Origin: Variovorax soli NBRC 106424
Lineage (GTDB): Bacteria > Pseudomonadota > Gammaproteobacteria > Burkholderiales > Burkholderiaceae_C
DNA: 64,000 nucleotides
Direction of reading: 5' to 3'
Assembly: GCF_001591385.1 (NCBI RefSeq)
Contig: NZ_BCUU01000008.1
Location: forward strand, 1-64,000
This document shows positions 40,782 through 49,681 of this stretch, piece after piece (position 1 is the stretch's first letter; every line of letters starts with the position of its first letter). Below the pieces are notes generated by a model, which was not told the origin of the DNA, ran no database searches, and saw only the letters and a list, made by a program, of their open reading frames with translations. The position numbers were made by a program, and so were the translations under genes.

Positions 40782-41801
40782 CTATTTGTAGTTGAGGCTA
40801 AAAGTAGCCATGCCGTTGGCGGGTCCTGCCGTCATTGTGGGCGCCGTCTGGAAATAGCGCGCAGTGAATGGCACAACGTAGCTGCCATCCTGTCCGACCA
40901 GGGCGTCTTCACCAAATCGAACACCCGTGCTGTTGGCGTCGAGTACCTGAATGCCTACCCCCGTAGCCGCGCCAGCCCCTTGCGCGACCTGCAGCACACC
41001 CTGCTGCCCCGAAGGGTCAGGCGTCGCATCCATACGCAGGAAAACCGAGTTGTTAGCCGATACGCCTGCCGAGCAGTTGAGCTTGATATCGAAGGGGCGG
41101 GAGCCCGCCGTCGAGCCCACCCCGCTGAAGCTGTTGGTACGCACCTTGCCGAGTTGGACAACGATGTTCTTCGAGCCGGCATCGACGGTGCAAGAGGGCG
41201 TGACCACCGTGATGCCGTTGCCCGGGATGAAGACGGAAGTGAACGGCCTTGTGTCCGTGTCGAACGTCGCCGTCGCAATCTCACCCGAGTTGAACGGTCC
41301 GCTTCCCGTCACCGGTCCCGTCTTGAACAATTGGACCGTGTAGGAGGACGATGGAAGCATGTAGACATCCACATTACCGCTGAAGCGGACCTTGTCGGAA
41401 AGCACAATTGCGCTGCTGTCACCCGGATTAAATGTCAACTGAATTCCAACCCCCTTCACCCCGGTCTCATAGACTTTGGTGACCCCTGCCACCTCAGCCG
41501 GCCGCATGTTGTAGATGGCGCTCCCGCCATTGCTGCACTTGCCCACTTTCACGGGCGTCGAGACCCGGGGAAATGTCCTCGGTTCGCCAATGGGCCCAAT
41601 AGCCGCATCGGGCGGAATAATGATCGTTCCCATGTTGAGGGTAAAAACAACCGTCGCCAGGCCAGGCGCGATCGTGCATTTCGCCGAAGCGCCGCCAGCA
41701 CCCGCCGCGAAGACAAGGAGCGCGAACATTGTGCGCAGCCATCCGCTGATAACCTTCTGTTTGGGGAAGGCGCCGAACGCCTTCAGACGCGCATCAGTCA
41801 T
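40782..41801 (-). CDS. Pilus tip adhesin / minor pilin
   Basis: A 339-residue two-domain pilin-like protein. A signal peptide ends near GGASA, then a first domain with CTIAPG (about residues 41-190, the tip or lectin-like part), and a typical pilin domain that starts PSCTVDAGSKNIVVQLGKVRTNSFSGVGSTAG and ends with GMATFSLNYK, a beta-strand for chaperone binding. No receptor can be predicted. Its ATG overlaps the usher stop (ATGA), so it is last in the pilus operon. Confidence 0.88.
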   Translation of the reverse strand: MTDARLKAFGAFPKQKVISGWLRTMFALLVFAAGAGGASAKCTIAPGLATVVFTLNMGTIIIPPDAAIGPIGEPRTFPRVSTPVKVGKCSNGGSAIYNMRPAEVAGVTKVYETGVKGVGIQLTFNPGDSSAIVLSDKVRFSGNVDVYMLPSSSYTVQLFKTGPVTGSGPFNSGEIATATFDTDTRPFTSVFIPGNGITVVTPSCTVDAGSKNIVVQLGKVRTNSFSGVGSTAGSRPFDIKLNCSAGVSANNSVFLRMDATPDPSGQQGVLQVAQGAGAATGVGIQVLDANSTGVRFGEDALVGQDGSYVVPFTARYFQTAPTMTAGPANGMATFSLNYK

Positions 41802-44533
41802 TGCTTCTTCTCCTTGTTCACATCCGCAGCAGCTTGTTGCAGTGCGCCGCACTGGGCGGCCACTTCGCGAATTGGTTGCGGCATTTCGACCTTCGGCAAT
41901 GTGTAAGACACGCCGCATCGGTCTTCAGGACGAGTCCCCCAGACCACGGTGTATTGACCCGACTCGTCGGCACCTGTCACGAACGCCTGGCCATCCGGTC
42001 CAACGACTCCTGCTTCGCGGCCCCAACCGTCTTCGATTCGTGCGCCGAACGGTAGCGGCTGCCCCTTCGAATCGGTGAGGGTCATCATGAGGCGGTAGCC
42101 CACCGCGGTATCAAACTTGGCCAGCACAACAGCGCCGCGCGTGGGCACGACTTCGATGGCGGCGTTCTTCACATCCACCGTGTCGCCCAGGTCGGCCGTG
42201 CGCATCGCCAGGCGATTGGCGCGATAGGGCGCGAGGTTCGGAATGACTGCGTACCCCGCCGAGTCGGTTGCGACGCCTGGCTGCGATTCGAAGCCGACGC
42301 CTTCGGCCTTTGGCGCCTCGACCAAGGCGATGCTTTCGCCCAGAGGTTGCGACAAGGTCACGCCGCCGGAATGCGCCACGATGCCGCCGGCCAGACCCAG
42401 CGTCGTCTGTCCGTAGTTGCGGCCGTTCGAATAGCCTGCATCCACACGCCCCACCCGCGACAGGTAGCTCGCGCTGGCGCTGCCGTAGTTGCCGCCGTCG
42501 TTGTTGGCATGACCCGCGGTGACGTTGTAGGTCAGGCGGCTGTCGTCGAGTGCAGAACCGTAGATGCTGGCCTGCTGGTTGACGTTGCCGTGGTTGTCGT
42601 GGCTTGCGGTGTACTGTGCGTACGACCGCGTCTGGCCCAGCGGAATGCTCAGGGACACCGAAATCTGTCGATTCGATTGGCCGAACAGTGTCGTGCTGTA
42701 GTTGTAGAAGATGTTGTAGCTGATCTGCTTGTAGGCGCCCGAGTAGCCGATCTGGAACAGGCGCTCCTTGCGGTCGGACCCCCAGTAGGTCTGCTGCCGG
42801 CCGGAAGCGAAGATGGCACCCCAATCGCCGATGCGCTGCGATATGTCGAACCGCAGCTCGTTGCGGCGGTTGTGGTAGGGCGAATCGACGCCCTGGTCCT
42901 GCATTTCCACTGCTTCGGGAAAGGTGCGAAAGCCGCTGGTCGAATAGCGGTAGCCCGCCACGCGGAAGTTGGTGCCGGTATCCACGAAGGACTTGCCATA
43001 CAGGAACCGCAGCGATTGGCCCGTAAAGCTCTGATCCAGGGCGTCGTTCTTGTCGACGGAGGTGCGGGCCGCGGTGATGTCCGCAGAAACCGCCCCGAAT
43101 TCCTTCAGGTTCTTGCCCACACCTGCCAGTACGGACTGGTACATGTTCGCGGCCGTGAAGCCGCCGTACACGGTGAATTCGTTGCCGATGCCCCGGGCCA
43201 GCGTTCCTTGAGCAAAGAACGGCTCCGTCTTCCCCAGCACACGCTCGTCCGTTGAATAGCCGCTGCTGTAGTAGCCGTTGCGGTATTTGCCGACCGTCGC
43301 CTGATAGCGCCAGGCGCCTTGGCGCAGCAGCGTGGGCACGGCCGAAAAGGCTTGCGTGTAGCGGGTGACCCGGCCGTCCGCCTCGGTGATGGTCACCTCC
43401 AGGTCGCCACTCGACGCCGTGGCATAGAGGTCGTCGATGACGAACGGCCCGGGCGCCACATAGGTGTTGTAGATGATGTAGCCGTTCTGGCGGATCGTGA
43501 CCCGCGCATTGGTCTGCGCGACGCCTCGGATGGTGGGCGCATAGCCTTGAAGGCTGTCGGGCAACATGGCGTCGTCGGACGAGACCTGCACGCCGAGGAA
43601 CTGCATGCTGTCGAAGAAGTTGCCGGGCGTGGTGCCTTCGCCGATGAGCAGTTGCCCTTGGATGGAGGCCAGGTCCCGCGCGGCATAGGTGTTGACGGAC
43701 TGCCAGCGCCCGCGACCGTCGATGTTTTCGCTGTAGTTCGAGAAGCTTCGGAAGCGCCAGTCTCCGTAGTTGGCACCCACGCGGATGCCGGCAAAGAAGG
43801 TGTTGCGGTCAACGCGGCGGGCGGCCGAGTCCAGTGGCGCGTCAAACGCACTTTGCGGCTGCGCGTCGATGATGTAGGGATTGACGGTGCCGCCCTTGTT
43901 GTTCCTGGACCAGTTCAACTGGTAGTCCAGCATGGCAGCGGTGATGCCCTTGTCCCAGCGGCTGGGGTCGACGGCGCCGCGGGCCGAGCGGCGCAGCGCC
44001 GCCTGCGGCACGCTGAGCAGCAGGCGTTGCTGGGCGCTGTCGTAGCTCACCGTCGAATCCGGAATTTCGGCCGGAAGATCGATGCACGCATCGGGCGTCG
44101 CCTGGGCAATGGCAGGGAAGACCTTCACGTTGACACCCCACTCGTCGAGCATTGACGGTGTGAGGCAGGGCACGGCGTCGCGGCTGCCCTCACGTTCGAC
44201 GAAGCGCACCTTGGTTCGGCCCAGAAGCCGGTTTTCCATCTGGACGTCCACCATGTACTCGCCCGGCAGCACCTGGTTGCCGAAAGCGAAGATGGACAGG
44301 TCAGCGTGCTGCTGATTGCCGCCGATGCTGAGGAACTCCTCGTTGAAGTTGGAGCCGGCAACTGTGGTGCTGGCCGCCTGGGAGGACTCTGCAGACTTGC
44401 GGGATCCCGCCGGCGATTGCTGCACTTGCTGTTGCTGCTGCGCGAATGCCAGACCTGGCGCAGTCAGAAACAGGCAGGTATAGAGCGTTGTGGCCTTCGG
44501 CAGACGAAGGCCAGCACTGTTGCGAACACGCAT
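41798..44533 (-). CDS. Outer-membrane usher protein (FimD/PapC type)
   Basis: A 911-residue usher. Signal peptide to about residue 31, a Gln/Ser-rich linker, the N-terminal chaperone-binding domain (FNEEFLSIGGNQQHADLSIFAFGNQVLPGEYMVDV), and the beta-barrel with plug. C-terminal domains include GYAVIPNLAPYRANRLAMRTADLGDTVDV and GQPLPFGARIEDGWGREAGVVGPDGQAFVTGADESGQYTVVWG. The C-terminal cysteine pair is present. Ordinary length for the family. It forms the assembly pore with the pilus chaperone just upstream. Confidence 0.95.
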   Translation of the reverse strand: MRVRNSAGLRLPKATTLYTCLFLTAPGLAFAQQQQQVQQSPAGSRKSAESSQAASTTVAGSNFNEEFLSIGGNQQHADLSIFAFGNQVLPGEYMVDVQMENRLLGRTKVRFVEREGSRDAVPCLTPSMLDEWGVNVKVFPAIAQATPDACIDLPAEIPDSTVSYDSAQQRLLLSVPQAALRRSARGAVDPSRWDKGITAAMLDYQLNWSRNNKGGTVNPYIIDAQPQSAFDAPLDSAARRVDRNTFFAGIRVGANYGDWRFRSFSNYSENIDGRGRWQSVNTYAARDLASIQGQLLIGEGTTPGNFFDSMQFLGVQVSSDDAMLPDSLQGYAPTIRGVAQTNARVTIRQNGYIIYNTYVAPGPFVIDDLYATASSGDLEVTITEADGRVTRYTQAFSAVPTLLRQGAWRYQATVGKYRNGYYSSGYSTDERVLGKTEPFFAQGTLARGIGNEFTVYGGFTAANMYQSVLAGVGKNLKEFGAVSADITAARTSVDKNDALDQSFTGQSLRFLYGKSFVDTGTNFRVAGYRYSTSGFRTFPEAVEMQDQGVDSPYHNRRNELRFDISQRIGDWGAIFASGRQQTYWGSDRKERLFQIGYSGAYKQISYNIFYNYSTTLFGQSNRQISVSLSIPLGQTRSYAQYTASHDNHGNVNQQASIYGSALDDSRLTYNVTAGHANNDGGNYGSASASYLSRVGRVDAGYSNGRNYGQTTLGLAGGIVAHSGGVTLSQPLGESIALVEAPKAEGVGFESQPGVATDSAGYAVIPNLAPYRANRLAMRTADLGDTVDVKNAAIEVVPTRGAVVLAKFDTAVGYRLMMTLTDSKGQPLPFGARIEDGWGREAGVVGPDGQAFVTGADESGQYTVVWGTRPEDRCGVSYTLPKVEMPQPIREVAAQCGALQQAAADVNKEKKQ

Positions 44534-44545
44534 GTTGCTCCCTTG

Positions 44546-45322
44546 TTATTTCTTTTCGCTGTTCGCGGCAGGCTTCTGGGCAACCTCTGCCTTCACGGCC
44601 ACCGGCTTGTCGGCAACGGGCACGCGCACCGTTTCTTCCTGGGTTTCCGAGCCGTAGTCGTTGATCGTGGTGAAGTTGAACTGCACCTCTTGCGGCGACT
44701 TCACGGCGGTCAACGGCAGGGCAATCTCGCCGAAGGGCGCCACCATTTGCGGGCCGATCTTCTGCTGGCCGCCGTTGACCTTCATGGAATAGAGGGTGAT
44801 GTGATACGGCGTGGGATTGCCCACCTTGAGCACCGCGCCGCCTTTTTCCGCCGCACTGACCGCCCATTGAAGCTGCAGGCGCGCATCAATGGCGCTCCCT
44901 GGAAGGCTGGCAGGGCGATAAAAGAGCTTGACGCGCGTGCGCACGGCAATCTGCAGCACGTTCTCTTCCTTGGCTTTCTCCGGAATCTCCTTGACGTTGA
45001 GCCAGAACAGCGCCTCGCGATCGGTCGGCAAGGCGCCCGGCACGCGAAGGATTCGAAGGATGTTTTCCTTCCCAGGGTCCAGGCGCTGCAAGGGCGGCGT
45101 GACGACAAACGGGGTCTTGTTCTTACCCTCTCCCTCATCGACCCACGACTGCACCACGAAGGGCGCGTTGCCGGTGTTCTGCACGGGAATCGAGGTTTCG
45201 CGCTGGTTCTCCCGCACGATCACGCGGGTGCCGCCAAGCACCACCGCGGCGTTGGCGGTCCAGTGAAGACAGAACATCAACAGAATGCCGGCAACCCAGC
45301 GAAGGCCGTTCTTGCTGTACAT
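44546..45322 (-). CDS. Periplasmic pilus chaperone (PapD type)
   Basis: A 258-residue chaperone with a signal peptide to about residue 25 (LHWTANA), then VVLGGTRVIVRENQRETSIPVQN, KTPFVVTPPLQRLDPGKENILRILR, ALPTDREALFWLNVKEIPEK and VKLFYRPASLPG. It binds pilins in the periplasm by donor-strand complementation and hands them to the usher, whose gene follows 12 bp later. It is paralogous to the stand-alone chaperone. Start ATG 45322. Confidence 0.94.
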   Translation of the reverse strand: MYSKNGLRWVAGILLMFCLHWTANAAVVLGGTRVIVRENQRETSIPVQNTGNAPFVVQSWVDEGEGKNKTPFVVTPPLQRLDPGKENILRILRVPGALPTDREALFWLNVKEIPEKAKEENVLQIAVRTRVKLFYRPASLPGSAIDARLQLQWAVSAAEKGGAVLKVGNPTPYHITLYSMKVNGGQQKIGPQMVAPFGEIALPLTAVKSPQEVQFNFTTINDYGSETQEETVRVPVADKPVAVKAEVAQKPAANSEKK

Positions 45323-45473
45323 GGAGTTCTCTTTGAAGCGCGCAAATCGCGCTGAAATTCGATGCCGCATGCGTGCATCGGGACGCGTCACGCGGAGTCG
45401 GACGCGCAGCCTTGTGGGGAGCCGCACGGCGCGCGCCGGACGAGTCCGGATCGACGGCCGTGCAGCGATTCGC
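45323..45473 (-). other. Pilin-chaperone spacer with GC-rich hairpins
   Basis: A 151-bp GC-rich gap with a perfect CCGGAC-GA-GTCCGG hairpin (45436-45449) and other possible stems. No T-tract follows. It may slow polymerase or protect the upstream pilin mRNA so that more pilin than assembly protein is made. Confidence 0.5.
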
Positions 45474-46001
45474 TTATTCGTAGCGGACCGTGAATTCCGC
45501 CGTGGCGTTGGCGATACCGGCAGTCGCGCCGCCGTTGACGGACACGTACTTGGCTTGGAACTGCAGGGAGTTCGCGCCCTGCAGAATCGTGTATTGGCCA
45601 GACTCTCTGCCCAGCGGAATCTTCGCGCCGGACGAGTCGCCGATTTCGACGGCAACATTGGTGGCTTGCGTGTTGCCGACCAGACCGCCGGCCAGGCGCA
45701 GCAGGGTGGCATCGGTATCCGGCGGACCCGAGAAGGTCACGTAGGCCTTGGCGGGATCGCAGTCCAGCAGTTCGATGGTGAACTTCGAGGGCGTCGACGA
45801 CGAACCTGCGGCGGCCAGCACGCTCGAACGGACCTTGCCCAGCGGCACGGTCATGTTCTGGCTCTTGGGCGAGACCGAGCAGGTGGCGTTAACGATTTCG
45901 CCTTCGAAGTTGATGGTGCCGTCAGCGGCAAAGGCGCCTTGGGACAGAAGACCGACCACAGCGAATGCGGCGGCATTCAAGAAAGCTGTTTTCTTTTGCA
46001 T
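45474..46001 (-). CDS. Major pilin (FimA-like type 1 pilus subunit)
   Basis: A 175-residue type 1-type pilin. Signal peptide MQKKTAFLNAAAFAVVGLLSQGAFA, mature ADGTINFEGEIVNATCSVSPKS with the first cysteine, second cysteine in IELLDCDPAKA, and the C-terminal beta-strand with alternating hydrophobic residues and a penultimate Tyr (TAEFTVRYE). It polymerises by donor-strand exchange. First gene of the operon, with an AT-rich 385-bp upstream region. Confidence 0.95.
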   Translation of the reverse strand: MQKKTAFLNAAAFAVVGLLSQGAFAADGTINFEGEIVNATCSVSPKSQNMTVPLGKVRSSVLAAAGSSSTPSKFTIELLDCDPAKAYVTFSGPPDTDATLLRLAGGLVGNTQATNVAVEIGDSSGAKIPLGRESGQYTILQGANSLQFQAKYVSVNGGATAGIANATAEFTVRYE

Positions 46002-46386
46002 TTTGAAATTTCCAAATGAAAGTTAATTGAAATTGAGGCCAAAATCTGCTCGCTAGCGCAAGACAGGCTGCGAAGTCTAATTGCTGCATTGCAATAGGAT
46101 GAGCAAAAAAGTTCACGTTTAACATTGATCGACATTTGAGCGAATTTCGCCGTGAATTACGCACCACAGCAATGACTCAATTAACAATTCATCGATATTC
46201 CGGCGTGAAATTACGCACAGCAAATAACAATTCGAATACATTCAACACGCCATAAGCGAGCATTCACCCTCGTTACTTCCCAAGCTTTCTTTCCAAACCA
46301 GAAAGACAGCCTTGTCGGGCACGCAGCTTCTCGATGACGAAGCCAGGCACCACAGTCATGTCTCCAACGTTTCTCATGGAGAAGTC
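46002..46386. other. AT-rich intergenic region between pilin and GST genes
   Basis: 385 bp of low-GC sequence with no gene. It must hold the pilin promoter (minus strand) and that of the GST gene (plus strand). Besides a pair of direct repeats (46146-46233), I see several A/T runs but no promoter pair I would defend. The composition contrasts with the surrounding genes and suits foreign origin or silencing by H-NS-like proteins. Confidence 0.6.
46146..46233. repeat. Imperfect direct repeat upstream of pilin operon
   Basis: Two units share CGTGAAATTACGCAC-type cores (first 46151-46164, second 46204-46218) followed by similar ACAGCAA...AATAACAATTC sequence. The units are about 52 bp apart centre to centre, roughly five DNA turns. 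Lying upstream of the pilin gene, they might be binding sites of a regulator. The match is imperfect. Confidence 0.6.
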
Positions 46387-47031
46387 ATGACCGGCAACCG
46401 CCAATCCCTGCAGCTCTACCGTCATCCCCTGTCCGGACACGCGCACCGCGCACAACTGGCGCTGGGGCTGCTGGGGCTACCCTACGAGTTGATGGAAATC
46501 GACCTGAAGAAGGGTGAGCAAAAGACGCCAGAATTCCTGAAGATTTCGCCCTTCGGACAAGTCCCGGTTTTGGTCGACGACGGCACCGCCGTCTTCGATT
46601 CCAACGCCATCCTGGTGTACCTGGCCACGCGTTACGACGCGCAGGAACGCCGCTGGCTGCCGCGCGATCCGGTCACCCAGGCCAGCGTGCAGGCCTGGCT
46701 GTCGGTGGCGGCAGGCCAGATCGCCTTCGGGCCGGCGGCCGCACGGCTGATCAACGTGTTCGGGGTCCAGCGCGATCCGCAGGAGGCCATTGCGCGGGCG
46801 CACGCCTTGCTCGGGGTGATGGAGCGGCACCTGGCCGGGCGGACCTTCCTGGTGGGCGATGCACCCACCATCGCGGACATTGCCGGCTACAGCTACATCT
46901 GGGCCGCGCCCGAGGGCGATGTGGACCTCGCGGCCTACCCGGCCGTTCGCAGCTGGCTCGCGCGCATCGAGGCCTTGCCCGGCTTCGTTCCTTTCGTGCA
47001 AACACCGGTCGGCCTGCGCACTGCGGCCTGA
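46387..47031 (+). CDS. Glutathione S-transferase family protein
   Basis: A 214-residue GST. The thioredoxin-like first domain has [39 protein letters not shown] and the glutathione-binding DSNAI, then the all-helical second domain with [14 protein letters not shown]. The catalytic Ser/Cys is likely in [13 protein letters not shown] precedes the ATG. The PPOX-type gene follows 5 bp later, an operon. Confidence 0.92.
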   Translation: MTGNRQSLQLYRHPLSGHAHRAQLALGLLGLPYELMEIDLKKGEQKTPEFLKISPFGQVPVLVDDGTAVFDSNAILVYLATRYDAQERRWLPRDPVTQASVQAWLSVAAGQIAFGPAAARLINVFGVQRDPQEAIARAHALLGVMERHLAGRTFLVGDAPTIADIAGYSYIWAAPEGDVDLAAYPAVRSWLARIEALPGFVPFVQTPVGLRTAA

Positions 47032-47036
47032 ACACC

Positions 47037-48038
47037 ATGGACAACCTTGGCCCCCGTGACGACAGTCCGTTTCATGCCGGAGAGCGCTCGGTGCAGGAAC
47101 GCCTGGGCATCGGCGAGCGCATGCTGGGCATCGGCCAGCGTGCCATCCGCACCTGGATGCCCGAGCAGCACCAGCGCTTCTTCGAACAGTTGCCTTTCAT
47201 ACTCGCAGGCTCCGTGGACGGCGAAGGCCGGCCCTGGGCGTCGGTGCTGGTGGGCCAGCCCGGGTTCGTGCAGGCCCCCGATGCGCATCGGCTGGAATTC
47301 AGCGCCCGACCCATCGAAGGCGATCCGCTGTCTCAAGCGCTCGTACCGGACGCGCGCCTGGGATTCCTGGGCATCGAACTTCATACCCGGCGCCGCAACC
47401 GGGTCAACGGGCGCGTGGTGCAGGTCGGCGCCGACGGCTTCACCCTGGCCGTGGAGCAATCGACGGGCAACTGCCCGCGGTACATCCAGGGGCGCGAGTT
47501 CGAATGGGTACGCGATGCCTCGGATCTGCGCCCACGCAGCATCGACGCCCTGACATCGCTCGACGATGAAGCGCGAGCTGCCGTGGCCCGCGCCGACACG
47601 CTGTTCGTGGCCACGGCCGTGCCGCAGCAAGATGGCGACGGCGACCGCGGCGCCGACGTGTCTCACCGCGGCGGACGCGCCGGCTTCATCAAGATCGAGG
47701 ACGACCGCACGCTGCTGGTGCCCGACTACGCCGGCAATCACTTCTTCATGACGCTGGGCAACCTGCAGCTCAATCCGCGTGCCGGCGTGCTGTTCATCGA
47801 TTTCGACAGCGGCGACCTGCTCTCGCTGACCGGCTCTGCCGAGCTGGTGTGGGACGGTGCGCCGGAGCTGCAGGCCTTCGAAGGCGCCGAGCGCGCCTGG
47901 CGATTGCGCATCGAGTCGGGCCTGCGCCTGCGCGACGCCCTGCCGCTGCGCTGGAAGTTTCGCGACTGGTCGCCCAACTCGCTCGCCACCGGCACCTGGG
48001 AAGAGGCGCAGAGCAAGCGCCAGGCCGAACAGGACTGA
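47037..48038 (+). CDS. Pyridoxamine 5'-phosphate oxidase-like flavin-binding protein
   Basis: A 333-residue protein with PPOX/FMN-binding split-barrel features: HQRFFEQLPFILAGSVDGEGRPWASVLVGQPGF, NPRAGVLFIDFDSGDLLSLTGSAEL and FIKIEDDRTLLVPDYAGN. It lacks an obvious second catalytic domain; the size fits the family that binds FMN or a related cofactor. Its substrate is unknown. It follows the GST gene by 5 bp, so detoxification is a reasonable guess. Confidence 0.85.
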   Translation: MDNLGPRDDSPFHAGERSVQERLGIGERMLGIGQRAIRTWMPEQHQRFFEQLPFILAGSVDGEGRPWASVLVGQPGFVQAPDAHRLEFSARPIEGDPLSQALVPDARLGFLGIELHTRRRNRVNGRVVQVGADGFTLAVEQSTGNCPRYIQGREFEWVRDASDLRPRSIDALTSLDDEARAAVARADTLFVATAVPQQDGDGDRGADVSHRGGRAGFIKIEDDRTLLVPDYAGNHFFMTLGNLQLNPRAGVLFIDFDSGDLLSLTGSAELVWDGAPELQAFEGAERAWRLRIESGLRLRDALPLRWKFRDWSPNSLATGTWEEAQSKRQAEQD

Positions 48039-48098
48039 GCGAGCCCTGGCGGCCCCATCGCGTGAACGCTGCGGCGCCGACACCGAGCCGCGCGCCGT

Positions 48099-48998
48099 TC
48101 AGCGCAAGGCAGGATTGGCGCGCAGCGATTCGACGGCCATGTCGACGAAGTTGCGCACTTTCTGGGTGGCGCGCCGTCCCTCCTGGTGGACCACGTGGAT
48201 CGGCACCGGCGCGCCCTCGAATGCCTCCAGCAACGGCACCAGCGCGCCGCTGGCGATATGCGGCGCCGCCTGGTAGCTCAGCAGGCGGGCGATGCCCAGG
48301 CCGGCCAGTGCGGCCGAGATCGCCGAATCGTTGGTGGTGGTGCGCATGCGCGGCGTCACGCGCTGCGTTGCTGCGCGGCCGTCGATGCTGAAGCGCCATT
48401 CGGGTTGTGCGGTCAGGCCTGCGGCCGAAATGGTCACGTGCCGGGTCAGGTCCTCGGGCCGGCGCGGCGCCTCGTGTGCCTGCAGATACGAAGGCGCCGC
48501 CACCAGCACGCGCCGCACCCGCCCCACACGCACGGCCTGCATCGAAGAATCGGGCAACTCGGCAATGCGCACGGCCACGTCCACGCCCTCTTCCATGAGG
48601 TTGACGACGCGATCGAGGAACAGGCACTGCGCATCCACCTCCGGGTAGCGCTGCAGGTAGCTGGCGAGCACGGGCGTGACGTACATCTGGCCGAACAACA
48701 CGGGCGCCGTGAGGTTCAGCGTGCCGCGCGGCGCGCCGTGGGTGCCCGCCGCGGCAGCCTCGGCTTCCTCGATGTCGGCCAGGATACGCCGGCAATCCTC
48801 CGCGTACCGGGCACCGGCTTCGGTGACACGCACCATGCGGGTGGTACGGGTGAGCAGGCGCAGTTGCAGCCGCTCTTCCAGTTCGGCCACCGCACGGGTG
48901 ACGACAGGCGGCGACAGGTTCAGCTGGCGCGCGGCGCTGGCAAAGCCACCGCAGTCGACCACCGCGACAAAAGTCGTCATGGCTTGCAGACGGTCCAT
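48099..48998 (-). CDS. LysR-family transcriptional regulator
   Basis: A 299-residue LysR protein. The winged helix-turn-helix at about 1-60 is MDRLQAMTTFVAVVDCGGFASAARQLNLSPPVVTRAVAELEERL; a linker helix and a substrate-binding domain of two alpha/beta lobes follow. The second half is like CrgA/DmlR-type members. ATG 48998 has AAGGAGC upstream. It faces the divergent DUF1348 gene (173 bp), so it may regulate that gene or itself. Confidence 0.93.
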   Translation of the reverse strand: MDRLQAMTTFVAVVDCGGFASAARQLNLSPPVVTRAVAELEERLQLRLLTRTTRMVRVTEAGARYAEDCRRILADIEEAEAAAAGTHGAPRGTLNLTAPVLFGQMYVTPVLASYLQRYPEVDAQCLFLDRVVNLMEEGVDVAVRIAELPDSSMQAVRVGRVRRVLVAAPSYLQAHEAPRRPEDLTRHVTISAAGLTAQPEWRFSIDGRAATQRVTPRMRTTTNDSAISAALAGLGIARLLSYQAAPHIASGALVPLLEAFEGAPVPIHVVHQEGRRATQKVRNFVDMAVESLRANPALR

Positions 48999-49171
48999 GG
49001 GCTCCTTGTTTCCCGAAGACGGAGTCGGGGCGGGCGCGATTATCAGGCGCGGCGCGGCATTCTTCTTGCAGGCGCAATGCACACTTGCGCGCCGCAGCGA
49101 TTCCCTCGCAAGCTGCCCCGCCCCATAGTTGATCCCATGCGCCATCGCATCAAGACGCCAAGGAGCCACAA

Positions 49172-49654
49172 GTGACCTCGACATCGCCTGAAGCGCGCCC
49201 ACCGCTTCCACCCTTCACGCTCGAAACCGCCCGGCAGAAAGTGCGCCTGGCCGAAGACGCCTGGAACTCGCGCGATCCCAAGCGCGTGGCCCTGGCCTAC
49301 ACGGTCGACAGCGTCTGGCGCAATCGCGCCGAATTCCCCGTGGGCCGCGAGCAGATCGAGGCCTTCCTGCAGCGCAAATGGGCACGCGAACTCGACTACC
49401 GCCTGATCAAGGAGCTGTGGGCGCACGACGGCCACCGCATCGCCGTGCGCTTCGCTTACGAATGGCACGACGATGCCGGCAACTGGTTCCGCTCCTACGG
49501 CAACGAGAACTGGGAGTTCGACGCTCACGGCCTCATGGCCCGGCGCTTCGCCAGCATCAACGACCTGCCCATCGCGCAGGCGGACCGCAAGTTCTTCTGG
49601 CCGCAGGGCCGGCGCCCGGATGAACATCCGGGACTCAGCGCGCTTGGCTTGTAG
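49172..49654 (+). CDS. DUF1348 / NTF2-like protein
   Basis: A 160-residue DUF1348 protein, a family related to NTF2 folds. [52 protein letters not shown] and [26 protein letters not shown] are typical. Starts with GTG 49172, with AAGGAG about 10 bases upstream. The function is unknown. It runs in the direction of the AMP-ligase gene and may share a transcript. Confidence 0.88.
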   Translation: MTSTSPEARPPLPPFTLETARQKVRLAEDAWNSRDPKRVALAYTVDSVWRNRAEFPVGREQIEAFLQRKWARELDYRLIKELWAHDGHRIAVRFAYEWHDDAGNWFRSYGNENWEFDAHGLMARRFASINDLPIAQADRKFFWPQGRRPDEHPGLSALGL

Positions 49655-49681
49655 TGTCGCTTGGCCGTAGGCTCGGGGGCT

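Noticed and set aside
38318..46001. Integrative element or phage island around the pilus genes
   Set aside because: There is no integrase, transposase, tRNA junction or flanking direct repeat. Only the lower GC and gene content suggest transfer.
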